Source: UBA10329 sp964500205
Lineage (GTDB): Bacteria; Bacteroidota; Bacteroidia; UBA10329
Reading direction: 5' to 3'
DNA length: 64,000 nt
NCBI GenBank assembly: GCA_964500205.1
Contig: CAZCNS010000002.1
Span: forward strand, 248,001 to 312,000
A model generated the notes under the pieces. The model had not been told where the DNA came from. It saw only the letters and a list, made by a program, of their open reading frames with translations, and did not search any database. Position numbers and translations under genes: made by a program. Positions 1 to 6,865 of the stretch are shown in pieces. How positions within the stretch are numbered: position 1 is the first letter of the stretch; the number at the start of each line of letters is the position of its first letter.

Positions 1-358
1 GAAGACCGCAGTAGCGCGGGTCTATCTGAAGCCCGGAAACGGTGAGATCACCGTGAACAAACGCAACGTGAAAGAGTATTTTCCCACAGCAGCCCTTCAG
101 GCATCAGTGGTGAAACCTTTCAATGTACTTGAGGTGTTCGGTCAGTACGATGTTACTGTGAATGTTGCAGGAGGCGGTATCACCGGTCAGGCTGAGGCAA
201 TTTCACTTGGCATCTCCCGTGCGCTCGTGAAGCTCAACAGCGAAAGCAAACCTGCCCTTCGTGCGGAAGGACTCATGACGCGTGATGCCCGTATGGTGGA
301 ACGGAAGAAGTTCGGCCAGAAGAAAGCCCGTAAGAAGTTCCAGTTCAGCAAGCGTTAA
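1..358 (+). CDS. rpsI: 30S ribosomal protein S9 (uS9), 5' end outside window
   Basis: This is ribosomal protein uS9 of the small subunit, whose C-terminal tail reaches the P-site tRNA. The window opens inside the gene: the frame read from base 2 begins KTAVARVYLKPGNGEITV, so about a dozen N-terminal residues lie upstream. Family hallmarks NVKEYFP, GGGITGQAEAISLGISRAL and the basic tail ending KKARKKFQFSKR are present. The GTG at 53 is an internal valine codon and not a start. It heads the order rpsI-rpsB-tsf-pyrH, common in Bacteroidota and normally preceded by rplM. rpsB follows after 37 bp on the same strand. Confidence 0.97.
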   Translation, partial: KTAVARVYLKPGNGEITVNKRNVKEYFPTAALQASVVKPFNVLEVFGQYDVTVNVAGGGITGQAEAISLGISRALVKLNSESKPALRAEGLMTRDARMVERKKFGQKKARKKFQFSKR

Positions 359-395
359 TCCTCCGCTGCCCTCATTCTTTTCAGAAAAAACATCA

Positions 396-1154
396 ATGGC
401 TCAACCTACAGTACAGCAACTTCTTGAGGCAGGTGTCCACTACGGTCACCTCAAGCGCAAGTGGAATCCTGCTATGGCCCCATACATCTTCATGGAGAAG
501 AATGGGACACACATCATCGATCTCAACAAGACTGCTGTCAAGTTGGACGAGGCATGTGCAGCAGTAAAGAGCATGGCCCGCGCAGGCAAGAAGATCTTGT
601 TTGTGGCAACCAAGAAACAGGCTCAGGAGATCGTGGCCCGCGAGGCACAGCGTGTTAACATGCCCTACGTCACTGAGCGGTGGCCCGGTGGAATGTTGAC
701 CAACTTCGCCACCATCCGCAAAGCGGTGCGTAAAATGGATACCATCGATAAGATGAAGACCGATGGAACCTTCGAAACCATGAACAAGCGTGAGCGGTTG
801 ATGGTATCCCGTCAGCGCGAGAAACTCGAGAAGAACCTTGGGTCAGTAGCTGAACTCACCCGTCTTCCTTCTGCCATATTCATTGTGGATATCGTGAAGG
901 AACATATTGCGGTGAACGAGGCCCACAAACTCAATATCCCGACCTTCGCTATTGTTGATACCAACGGTAATCCGAAAGAAGTGGATTTCGCCATTCCGGG
1001 CAATGACGATGCGGCCAGTGCTATTGAGATCATCGTGAAGTCTTTGACTGATGCCGTTGCCGAAGGTTTGGCCGAGCGCAAGTCTGGCAAGGACGATGTG
1101 AAAGAAGAGGCAGTGGAAGCATCCGCCAACGAGGAGGAGAACGCAGAGGCCTGA
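396..1154 (+). CDS. rpsB: 30S ribosomal protein S2 (uS2)
   Basis: This is ribosomal protein uS2, needed for late 30S assembly and for recruiting S1. The 252-residue product starts MAQPTVQQLLEAGVHYGHL, followed by the conserved KRKWNPAMAPYIF, RWPGGMLTNF and IVDIVKEHIAVNEA blocks. An upstream in-frame ATG at 282 would add 38 residues that overlap the rpsI coding sequence in another frame, so the ATG at 396 is the start. The acidic tail, rich in Glu and Ala after about residue 230, is typical for Bacteroidota. A hairpin in the 107-bp gap to tsf may attenuate read-through. Confidence 0.97.
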   Translation: MAQPTVQQLLEAGVHYGHLKRKWNPAMAPYIFMEKNGTHIIDLNKTAVKLDEACAAVKSMARAGKKILFVATKKQAQEIVAREAQRVNMPYVTERWPGGMLTNFATIRKAVRKMDTIDKMKTDGTFETMNKRERLMVSRQREKLEKNLGSVAELTRLPSAIFIVDIVKEHIAVNEAHKLNIPTFAIVDTNGNPKEVDFAIPGNDDAASAIEIIVKSLTDAVAEGLAERKSGKDDVKEEAVEASANEEENAEA

Positions 1155-1185
1155 TCACTCTACCTTCAACAACAATTGAAAGCTG

Positions 1186-1217
1186 AGAGGCGGGTCTCCA
1201 TGAGATCAGCCTCTTTT
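1186..1217 (+). terminator. possible attenuating hairpin between rpsB and tsf
   Basis: AGAGGC at 1186-1191 pairs with GCCTCT at 1209-1214, with TCTC/GAGA nested inside, and is followed by a short T-rich run. The arrangement fits an intrinsic terminator or an attenuator inside the rpsB-tsf transcript. The stem is short and interrupted, so efficiency is uncertain. Confidence 0.45.
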
Positions 1218-1261
1218 CTTTAAGACCACACCACGATTACCAAGAAATCAACAACAAAAAA

Positions 1262-2080
1262 ATGGCACAGATTACAGCATCACAGGTTAATGAGCTCCGC
1301 AAACAGACAGGCGCGGGTATGATGGATTGCAAAAAAGCACTCGTAGAGGCAAATGGCGATATGGACGCTGCCATCGACTTTCTTCGCAAACAAGGACAGA
1401 AGGTCGCAGCAAAGCGTTCAGACCGTGATGCCAAAGAAGGCGTTGTCATCGGTGATGCCAAGAATGGCGTTGCAGCACTTCTTGTACTCAACTGCGAAAC
1501 TGACTTCGTGGCCAAAACAGATGATTTCGTGGGTTTTGCGAAATCTATACTTGACCTGGCCATCGACAAGCAACCAGCGGGCATCGCTGCTCTGCTGGCA
1601 CTTCCATACGGTAACGGCACGGTAGCTGATGCCATGACTGACCTCAGCGGAAAAACAGGCGAGAAGATAGAGGTGGGTTCTGTCGAGTATGTCAGTGCCG
1701 ACACGGTTGTGGCATACAACCATCCAGGCAACAAAGTGGGCAGCATTGTAGGTCTGAACAAAGGAAACCTCGACAGTATCGCAAAAGACGTGGCCATGCA
1801 AGTGGCTGCAATGGCACCAGTGGCTCTAAACAAGGACAGCGTTCCTCAATCCGTGATTGACAAAGAGATCGAGATCGGGAAAGAACTAGCCATCCAAGAA
1901 GGCAAACCAACTGACATGGCCGAGAAGATCGCTGTAGGCCGCCTGAACAAGTTCTTCAAGGAAAGCACACTCTTGGAGCAAGTGTTCGTGAAAGACGGTA
2001 AGATCAGCGTGAAAGAGTACCTCGGTCAGACAGACAAGGAACTGACAGTGACCGACTTTAAGCGGTATTCCTTGAACTGA
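1262..2080 (+). CDS. tsf: translation elongation factor Ts
   Basis: EF-Ts is the nucleotide exchange factor that converts EF-Tu-GDP to EF-Tu-GTP. The 272-residue product has the N-terminal UBA-like domain with LRKQTGAGMMDCKKAL and the core motif CETDFVAKTDDF near residue 80 that contacts EF-Tu. The length matches the Bacteroidota form. It follows rpsB, its usual partner, and is closed by a clear hairpin with a T run at 2096-2118. Nothing unusual is visible. Confidence 0.97.
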   Translation: MAQITASQVNELRKQTGAGMMDCKKALVEANGDMDAAIDFLRKQGQKVAAKRSDRDAKEGVVIGDAKNGVAALLVLNCETDFVAKTDDFVGFAKSILDLAIDKQPAGIAALLALPYGNGTVADAMTDLSGKTGEKIEVGSVEYVSADTVVAYNHPGNKVGSIVGLNKGNLDSIAKDVAMQVAAMAPVALNKDSVPQSVIDKEIEIGKELAIQEGKPTDMAEKIAVGRLNKFFKESTLLEQVFVKDGKISVKEYLGQTDKELTVTDFKRYSLN

Positions 2081-2095
2081 TCATCACTACCGAAG

Positions 2096-2118
2096 AAGGG
2101 GGCCACGGTCCCCTTTTT
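2096..2118 (+). terminator. intrinsic terminator after tsf
   Basis: AAGGGG at 2096-2101 pairs with CCCCTT at 2110-2115 around an eight-base loop, followed directly by T residues. It ends the ribosomal protein/EF-Ts transcript and suggests that pyrH has its own promoter in the roughly 100-bp gap that follows. Confidence 0.7.
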
Positions 2119-2215
2119 CATGCCCATGTTTTTCGCTCAGAATTGCGATGAGATCGTGGAAATCTTGTTGCTGCTGACGAGCTCCGAATTCAAAGAGAAA
2201 ATCCAACTTGCGACC

Positions 2216-2923
2216 ATGAAATACAACCGCATCCTCCTGAAACTCAGTGGCGAGTCACTGATGGGCAAAAAACAGTTCGGAATCGATCATGACAGGCTTA
2301 GTCAGTATGCCAAAGAGATCAAGGAAGTGGTTGACGGTGGGATGCAAGTGGCCATAGTCATCGGTGGGGGAAACATCTTCCGCGGTATTCAAGCGGCTGA
2401 GGGTGGGATGGACCGGGTGCAAGGTGATTACATGGGCATGCTCGCTACAATGATCAACAGCATGGCGCTGCAATCTGCATTGGAAGTGCTAGGGGTCCAA
2501 ACGCGGCTGATGTCTGCGATAAAAATGGAAGAAGTGGCCGAACCATTCATCCGTAGACGAGCCATCAGGCATCTGGAAAAAAGTCGCGTAGTGATTTTCG
2601 GGGCGGGTACCGGAAATCCATATTTCACCACAGACTCAGCAGCATCACTGCGGGCCATCGAGATTGAGGCCGATGTGATATTGAAGGGTACTCGGGTGGA
2701 TGGCATTTACACGGCCGACCCTCTCAAGGATCCGAATGCAGAGAAATTCACCTCTATCACATTCAATGAGGTATTTACTCGAGGGCTGCAAGTGATGGAC
2801 ATGACCGCGTTCACACTTTGTCATGAAAACAACCTTCCCATCATCGTCTTCGATATGGACAAGGGAGGCAACCTGATGAAGCTCCTGAAAGGGGAATCGA
2901 TCGGCACGCTTGTTCACGGTTGA
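2216..2923 (+). CDS. pyrH: UMP kinase
   Basis: PyrH is the hexameric bacterial uridylate kinase (UMP + ATP to UDP + ADP) of the amino-acid-kinase fold, essential for pyrimidine nucleotide supply. The 235-residue product starts MKYNRILLKLSGESLMG and shows the GGGNIFRG phosphate loop, GTGNPYFTTDSAA and LKGTRVDGIY. An in-frame ATG at 2120 would add 32 residues with no family similarity and lies right after the tsf terminator, so the start at 2216 is preferred. In most Bacteroidota frr follows pyrH; here a convergent gene follows instead. Confidence 0.96.
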   Translation: MKYNRILLKLSGESLMGKKQFGIDHDRLSQYAKEIKEVVDGGMQVAIVIGGGNIFRGIQAAEGGMDRVQGDYMGMLATMINSMALQSALEVLGVQTRLMSAIKMEEVAEPFIRRRAIRHLEKSRVVIFGAGTGNPYFTTDSAASLRAIEIEADVILKGTRVDGIYTADPLKDPNAEKFTSITFNEVFTRGLQVMDMTAFTLCHENNLPIIVFDMDKGGNLMKLLKGESIGTLVHG

Positions 2924-2952
2924 GCAAGCATACTTGACCGACTCTGCTGCTG

Positions 2953-4623
2953 CTAATTCTTGCCTTTGAGCTGCACGGGTAATTCTACACGCCCCGTGCC
3001 TCCGTCAGCATCGAGTGGGACCTTTACCCTTTTGCGGAAATCACCAAGCGAAGGGGTGGTTACTACCACATCATACTCACGATTGCCAGGAAGAGCGACC
3101 ATGTAGTTACCATCCTCATCAGAGTATGTCTCGCCCATCAGGCTGGCACCGTTGGGGTCCAGGAAGGTGATCTTGGTCGATATGGCGTTCCCTGCTTCAT
3201 TTACCACAGTGCCGCGCACAATGCCCAAACCTGATTTTTCGGCCGACAGCTTATTATCGCTCAACACATTGTAATTGCTGAGGTCGATGCGCATGATGTC
3301 ATATTTCTTGGAGCCTTCCGCGCTGGAGCAGTAGTAAGCGGTCTTTCCGTCAGTGGTGAGCACAAAATCAAATTCATCGCCTGATGTATTGATAGGATAC
3401 CCGAGATTCTCGGGCTTGCTCCAACTTCCATCCTCCCCTTTGACGGAGCGGAAAATGTCGTAGCCCCCCATGTTGCGATGACCACGGCTGCTGAAGAACA
3501 ATGTTTTACCGTCAGGATGCAGGAACACGGACTTTTCATCCTCAATCGTATTGATGCCAACAAGATTGACCGGATTGGCCCAGGTGTTACCGCCTGTGCG
3601 TTGCGCCATCCACAAGTCTCCATTGCCTGCTCCCTTTGGACGCTCTGAAGCGAAATAAAGTGCATTGCCGTCTGCTGAGATAGCAGCGTAACTCTCCCAG
3701 TAACTGGTATTCACTGGCTTACCCAGAGAGAGCGGATTCCCCCAACGGTTGAGACTCGTGAGGAAGTTGGCGTCTGCTCCTCCCTGCTCCAACGCCTCTT
3801 GGGCACCCTTGTTCATGCGTGTCTTACTGATGAAGATGTCTCCTCCGCCCTCATTCTGGTATAGGAATATCTGCTTGCCGTCAGGAGAAACACTCATGGA
3901 AGCATCGTGCCTTCCGGGCTTATTGATAGAACCGGGAATAGGTTCAGCAGGAGCCCAGCCACCAATGCTGTCACTCCAATAGCTGATGAACACTTTCTCG
4001 TAGAAATCATTGTCATAAGCATCACGCTCAGTGAAACCCTCGGCCTCACGTCTTGAGGTGAAAACCATGATGCTTCCATCAGCCGTGATGGAGGGATGGT
4101 ATTCATGATTCTCGGCTGTGTTGATGTTGGATCCAGCACTTAGAATCTTCACGTTCACGGGATTCGCCATTAGTTCTATCGCAGTAGAGACCTGCGTGCG
4201 AAGCTCCTCCGCCTTGTCGATATCAGGCTTCTTGAGCTTTTCCTGCCCCATGTAGCGGTTTACCATCTCAAGGGACTGCTCCTGCTTGCCTGTCATGCGA
4301 TAAGCCACCGCAGTCGAGTAGTCGAGGTCTTTATCGACTCCTGGATCCAACTCACGTGCTTTCTCCAAATAGGCCAGTGCGTCCTTTCCCTGATTCATGG
4401 CAAGGTAACATTCTGCTATGCGGTAATTGAGCAGCGGGTTGCCACCGTGGGCAGTGTACAATTGCAGATAGACCTGAAGGGCCTCCTGATAGTTGCCTTC
4501 AGTAAAACGGTTGCGGGCCTGAGACATGCGAATCACGTCCGGACTACCAAGCACTTGTGCACTCACCTCGGCCGCACCCGCCAATGACAACCAGAGAAGG
4601 AAGTAGGGAAAAAGCTTTTTCAT
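2953..4623 (-). CDS. secreted TPR / PD40 beta-propeller / CarboxypepD-regulatory protein (PorE-like, no OmpA domain)
   Basis: The 556-residue product starts MKKLFPYFLLWLSLAGAAEV with a signal peptide and no lipobox cysteine. Residues about 30-140 form TPR-like helices. PD40-type propeller blades follow, with recurrent TADGSIMVFTSRR, SADGNALYFASERP and HPDGKTLFFSSRG. Residues about 465-545 form a carboxypeptidase-regulatory-like beta-sandwich (GIVRGTVVNEAGNAI, TYSDEDGNYMVALPG). This order matches the T9SS/peptidoglycan-linked protein PorE and related OmpA-family proteins, but the C-terminal OmpA peptidoglycan-binding domain is absent: the protein stops shortly after the beta-sandwich. A periplasmic or surface scaffold role is inferred. 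An ATG 24 bases upstream is less likely because it precedes the signal peptide. Confidence 0.8.
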   Translation of the reverse strand: MKKLFPYFLLWLSLAGAAEVSAQVLGSPDVIRMSQARNRFTEGNYQEALQVYLQLYTAHGGNPLLNYRIAECYLAMNQGKDALAYLEKARELDPGVDKDLDYSTAVAYRMTGKQEQSLEMVNRYMGQEKLKKPDIDKAEELRTQVSTAIELMANPVNVKILSAGSNINTAENHEYHPSITADGSIMVFTSRREAEGFTERDAYDNDFYEKVFISYWSDSIGGWAPAEPIPGSINKPGRHDASMSVSPDGKQIFLYQNEGGGDIFISKTRMNKGAQEALEQGGADANFLTSLNRWGNPLSLGKPVNTSYWESYAAISADGNALYFASERPKGAGNGDLWMAQRTGGNTWANPVNLVGINTIEDEKSVFLHPDGKTLFFSSRGHRNMGGYDIFRSVKGEDGSWSKPENLGYPINTSGDEFDFVLTTDGKTAYYCSSAEGSKKYDIMRIDLSNYNVLSDNKLSAEKSGLGIVRGTVVNEAGNAISTKITFLDPNGASLMGETYSDEDGNYMVALPGNREYDVVVTTPSLGDFRKRVKVPLDADGGTGRVELPVQLKGKN

Positions 4624-4680
4624 GTTATTGATTATGTCAAGGGCCAAAGTAGTTGTTTCCGAGAAAAGTTAGAACGGTGC

Positions 4681-5436
4681 TCAAAGCTCGGATGACCAAA
4701 TTAAAAACAGTCGCATCGCTTCACGTTTTCTATCATCCAGATCATAGGAGATGTACTGGTTCACGTAGCGCACAAGCTCTTGTGCATTGACTCCACCACG
4801 TTGTCTCACAGCCTCTTCTCGATGTTTCACACCGAAGGCGAGCGCGTTATTGAACGCTGCAAGAAAATCAACAGGAAGCGCTACCCTGCTCACCCAGCAT
4901 GCAAACACGAATGGCAGACCAGTTAGCCTCTTCCACTCCTCAGCAAGGTCGATGACAAGGGAATACTTCGACAAAAGCCCGAAAGCCCTGTCACCGATAA
5001 CCACCCCGGCAGTTGTACCCTTTATATTCTGGATATACCCTTCCTCTGCCGGAATCCAAATGGGATTGATGCCGAAGTGCCGCTGAGCAAGCACTCTCAT
5101 CAAAAGCACCGAGGTGCGCGAATGATGATCGAGATAGATATGTGTGACATGCTCCAACGGGACCTCACTAAAAAGGCACACCGTCTGCACTGGACCATCC
5201 GCACCTATGCAGAAATCACCGATAACCTCAGCATCTGGAAGTTGCGCCATGGCACCCACTGGCACAAGTCCCATATCGGCCTCGCCAGAGGCAAGCATCG
5301 CTGCACACTGGGACGGGATGGCAAGCGTAAGACCAATAGATGTACCGACAAGGCCCATCGTCTCCAGACCGTGCAAGAACGGGTAAGTATTGGCATAACT
5401 CACAGCCACCAAATTAAAAGCCCCAATTGGTTCCAT
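4681..5436 (-). CDS. mqnA: chorismate dehydratase (futalosine menaquinone pathway)
   Basis: MqnA dehydrates chorismate to 3-enolpyruvylbenzoate, the entry step of the futalosine route to menaquinone. The 251-residue product has the periplasmic-binding-like fold of the MqnA/MqnD family: VAVSYANTYPF at the N-terminus, GEADMGLVPVGAMAQLPD, IYLDHHSRTSVLLMRVL, and GVVIGDRAFGLLSKY with the downstream Trp-rich VFACWVSR. No other mqn gene is in the window. The gene is 57 bp upstream of the PorE-like gene on the same strand and divergent from the small lipoprotein array. Confidence 0.85.
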   Translation of the reverse strand: MEPIGAFNLVAVSYANTYPFLHGLETMGLVGTSIGLTLAIPSQCAAMLASGEADMGLVPVGAMAQLPDAEVIGDFCIGADGPVQTVCLFSEVPLEHVTHIYLDHHSRTSVLLMRVLAQRHFGINPIWIPAEEGYIQNIKGTTAGVVIGDRAFGLLSKYSLVIDLAEEWKRLTGLPFVFACWVSRVALPVDFLAAFNNALAFGVKHREEAVRQRGGVNAQELVRYVNQYISYDLDDRKREAMRLFLIWSSEL

Positions 5437-5452
5437 CGCCTACAAATGTCGG

Positions 5453-5484
5453 TTTGACACGCTATCAGTTATCCGTTACTTTTG
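5453..5484 (+). promoter_or_regulatory. Bacteroidota-type promoter of the small lipoprotein array
   Basis: TTTG at 5453-5456 lies 20 bases before TACTTTTG at 5477-5484, which matches the -7 consensus TAnnTTTG exactly. The first lipoprotein ATG is 20 bases further on. The element serves genes 5504, 5692 and 5924. Confidence 0.65.
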
Positions 5485-5503
5485 AACCAAACAAGTTCAC
5501 ACC

Positions 5504-5692
5504 ATGAGAATTCAGAACATTTTTCTTCCATCGCTCCTTCTTATCGGGCTTTTCACGGGGTCGTGCAATGACAACTGTTGCTCGCTGGGCGTGAATAAGA
5601 TTTGCGAAGGCGATGCCTTCTGCGAGGGTTATGCCTCTTGGGAGGAATGCAGAGAATATCTTGAAAACAACCTTACCTACAACTGCAACTGA
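5504..5692 (+). CDS. small cysteine-rich lipoprotein, paralogue 1
   Basis: This 62-residue product of unknown function begins with a short lipoprotein signal ending LFTGSC, so the mature part is only about 42 residues. After the acylated cysteine come N-D-N-CC, KICEGD, then a W-E-E-C-R-E-Y-L segment and a final Y-N-C-N. It has six cysteines after the lipidated one, two more than its paralogues, still an even number compatible with disulfides. Its TGA overlaps the ATG of the next gene by one base (TGATG), implying translational coupling. Four further paralogues follow on the same strand. Confidence 0.75.
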   Translation: MRIQNIFLPSLLLIGLFTGSCNDNCCSLGVNKICEGDAFCEGYASWEECREYLENNLTYNCN

Positions 5693-5922
5693 TGAATCGG
5701 CCTGGATCTATCTGCAGGAGCATCCTGTCTGGCGCGTCTGCGTCCGTCCTGCTGTCAGCCATTTTGACGGTAACAGGAATGCAATCATGCAATGAGGCTG
5801 ATTGCTGCTCCAACTTTCAGGGAATCCGCTGGTGTGAGTTCGATACTCCCGATACCTACGACAGTTGGGAAGACTACAAAGAGTATCTGCAAAGCCAAGG
5901 TTATGCCTGTAACAACTCCTGA
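5692..5922 (+). CDS. small cysteine-rich lipoprotein, paralogue 2
   Basis: This 76-residue product of unknown function has a longer basic leader and a hydrophobic segment ending VTGMQSC. The mature part shows the shared framework: CC, then I-R-W-C-E-F-D, then SWEDYKEYLQSQGYAC. Four cysteines follow the presumed lipidated one. The start overlaps the stop of the preceding gene by one base, and one base separates its stop from the next start. Similarity to neighbours is in the cysteine spacing and the W...Y...G-Y-x-C end rather than in overall identity. Confidence 0.72.
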   Translation: MNRPGSICRSILSGASASVLLSAILTVTGMQSCNEADCCSNFQGIRWCEFDTPDTYDSWEDYKEYLQSQGYACNNS

Positions 5923-5923
5923 A

Positions 5924-6127
5924 ATGAAATCGCTCAGAACGCATCCGTTAGTAGCATTACTTGTCATCTCATGGGCCACCATCTCATTGACATCATGTGC
6001 TGACGAGTGCTGCACGTACATGGAGAACAATCAGGAGATCACACAGTGTAGGAATGACCAGGTGAACCGTGGCGATTGGAGTGCCGTGAGAGGCTATGCA
6101 CTCAGTCAGGGCGGAGTCTGTGATTAG
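5924..6127 (+). CDS. small cysteine-rich lipoprotein, paralogue 3
   Basis: This 67-residue product of unknown function starts MKSLRTHPLVALLVISWA and ends its lipoprotein signal at SLTSC. The mature part carries ADECC, then I-T-Q-C-R-N-D, then D-W-x-A-V and a terminal G-G-V-C-D, with four cysteines after the acylated one. A longer reading frame is open upstream to 5792, but that part overlaps paralogue 2 in another frame. The chosen ATG lies one base after the stop of paralogue 2, completing a three-gene cotranscribed unit. Confidence 0.72.
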   Translation: MKSLRTHPLVALLVISWATISLTSCADECCTYMENNQEITQCRNDQVNRGDWSAVRGYALSQGGVCD

Positions 6128-6183
6128 AGTGCTGATGTATTGCATGATTTATTGCAGAGATCTGTTTAGGTGAAATCACGTAG

Positions 6184-6212
6184 TTGCAAAAACGATTTTT
6201 CATGCATATTTG
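6184..6212 (+). promoter_or_regulatory. probable promoter of small lipoprotein paralogue 4
   Basis: TTG at 6184-6186 and CATATTTG at 6205-6212 (seven of eight matches to TAnnTTTG) are 18 bases apart, 26 bases before the ATG at 6239. The gene is therefore likely transcribed separately from paralogues 1-3. Confidence 0.5.
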
Positions 6213-6238
6213 TGGTGCTAACCAAAACCATCAACACC

Positions 6239-6430
6239 ATGAAAAAGAAAAGAGTGCTTGTGGGAATCCTTCCCGTACTTGGAATCCTCGCGGTTTCTTT
6301 GTCAACAACCCTCACTTCTTGCAGCGACTGTTGCACCGTGCTCGGTGTGAAAGTGTGCAAGGGCGATTACGACCCCGATAACTACGGTGGAGTCACTTGG
6401 GAGGAGTGGAAAGAGGCAGCAGGCTGCTAA
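6239..6430 (+). CDS. small cysteine-rich lipoprotein, paralogue 4
   Basis: This 63-residue product of unknown function starts MKKKRVLVGILPVLGILAV and has the lipobox end TLTSC. The mature peptide is only about 36 residues: S-D-CC, V-K-V-C-K-G-D, then TWEEWKEAAGC. Four cysteines follow the lipidated one. It is closest to paralogue 1 in the CC-x-x-L-G-V-K/N-x-x-C-x-G-D block. It has its own promoter and a strong terminator, so it is a monocistronic unit. The start at 6170 in the same frame is rejected because it precedes the basic signal-peptide start. Confidence 0.75.
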   Translation: MKKKRVLVGILPVLGILAVSLSTTLTSCSDCCTVLGVKVCKGDYDPDNYGGVTWEEWKEAAGC

Positions 6431-6444
6431 TCCTCTTGTCGGAT

Positions 6445-6480
6445 AACGGCCCTGTTGATTCATTCTACAGGGCCGTTTCT
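6445..6480 (+). terminator. intrinsic terminator after paralogue 4
   Basis: AACGGCCCTGT at 6445-6455 pairs perfectly with ACAGGGCCGTT at 6467-6477 around an 11-base loop, followed by TTCTTATTTT. Confidence 0.8.
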
Positions 6481-6575
6481 TATTTTGAGCGTGATGCGGT
6501 GAACTCCGTAAATCCGTGAAGTCAGTTACAGAACATGTCCTTACCTTTTCACATCTGAACAAAAACCGTTATGTC

Positions 6576-6773
6576 ATGAGAAAGTATTTTCTGACCACAT
6601 TCCCGTTGCTGGCAATGATGGCGCTTCTGGTGTCATCATGCGCAGATGAGTGCTGTGAGCATCCCAGCCCGAATGAACCGACCATCTGCAAGAGCGATAT
6701 TCCCCCAGGAAACACCGTGGGATGGCCAGCATACAAGCTGACCATTCAGGCAGCAGGCTATGTCTGTGACTAA
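6576..6773 (+). CDS. small cysteine-rich lipoprotein, paralogue 5
   Basis: This 65-residue product of unknown function starts MRKYFLTTFPLLAMMALLV and has the lipobox end VSSC. The mature part carries ADECC, like paralogue 3, then T-I-C-K-S-D, a conserved W, and a terminal A-G-Y-V-C-D. Four cysteines follow the acylated one. A weak -7 element, TACCTTTT at 6542-6549, precedes it. The gene is closed by a 15-bp terminator stem, so it too looks monocistronic. The ATG at 6516 is ignored because it precedes the signal peptide. Confidence 0.75.
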   Translation: MRKYFLTTFPLLAMMALLVSSCADECCEHPSPNEPTICKSDIPPGNTVGWPAYKLTIQAAGYVCD

Positions 6774-6791
6774 CGATCGCAGCCAAGGTGC

Positions 6792-6830
6792 AAACCCCGT
6801 TCCCGACCATCGGGAACGGGGTTTCTTCTT
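6792..6830 (+). terminator. strong intrinsic terminator after paralogue 5
   Basis: A perfect 15-bp stem, 6792-6806 with 6810-6824, has a three-base loop and is followed by CTTCTTTCT. It insulates the lipoprotein array from purB. Confidence 0.85.
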
Positions 6831-6865
6831 TCTGCTATGAACCACGTGAGCATTAGCTTTGGCGG

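Noticed and set aside
53..358. rpsI starting at the GTG at 53
   Set aside because: The upstream frame from base 2 encodes the conserved N-terminal part of S9, so the gene simply starts outside the window.
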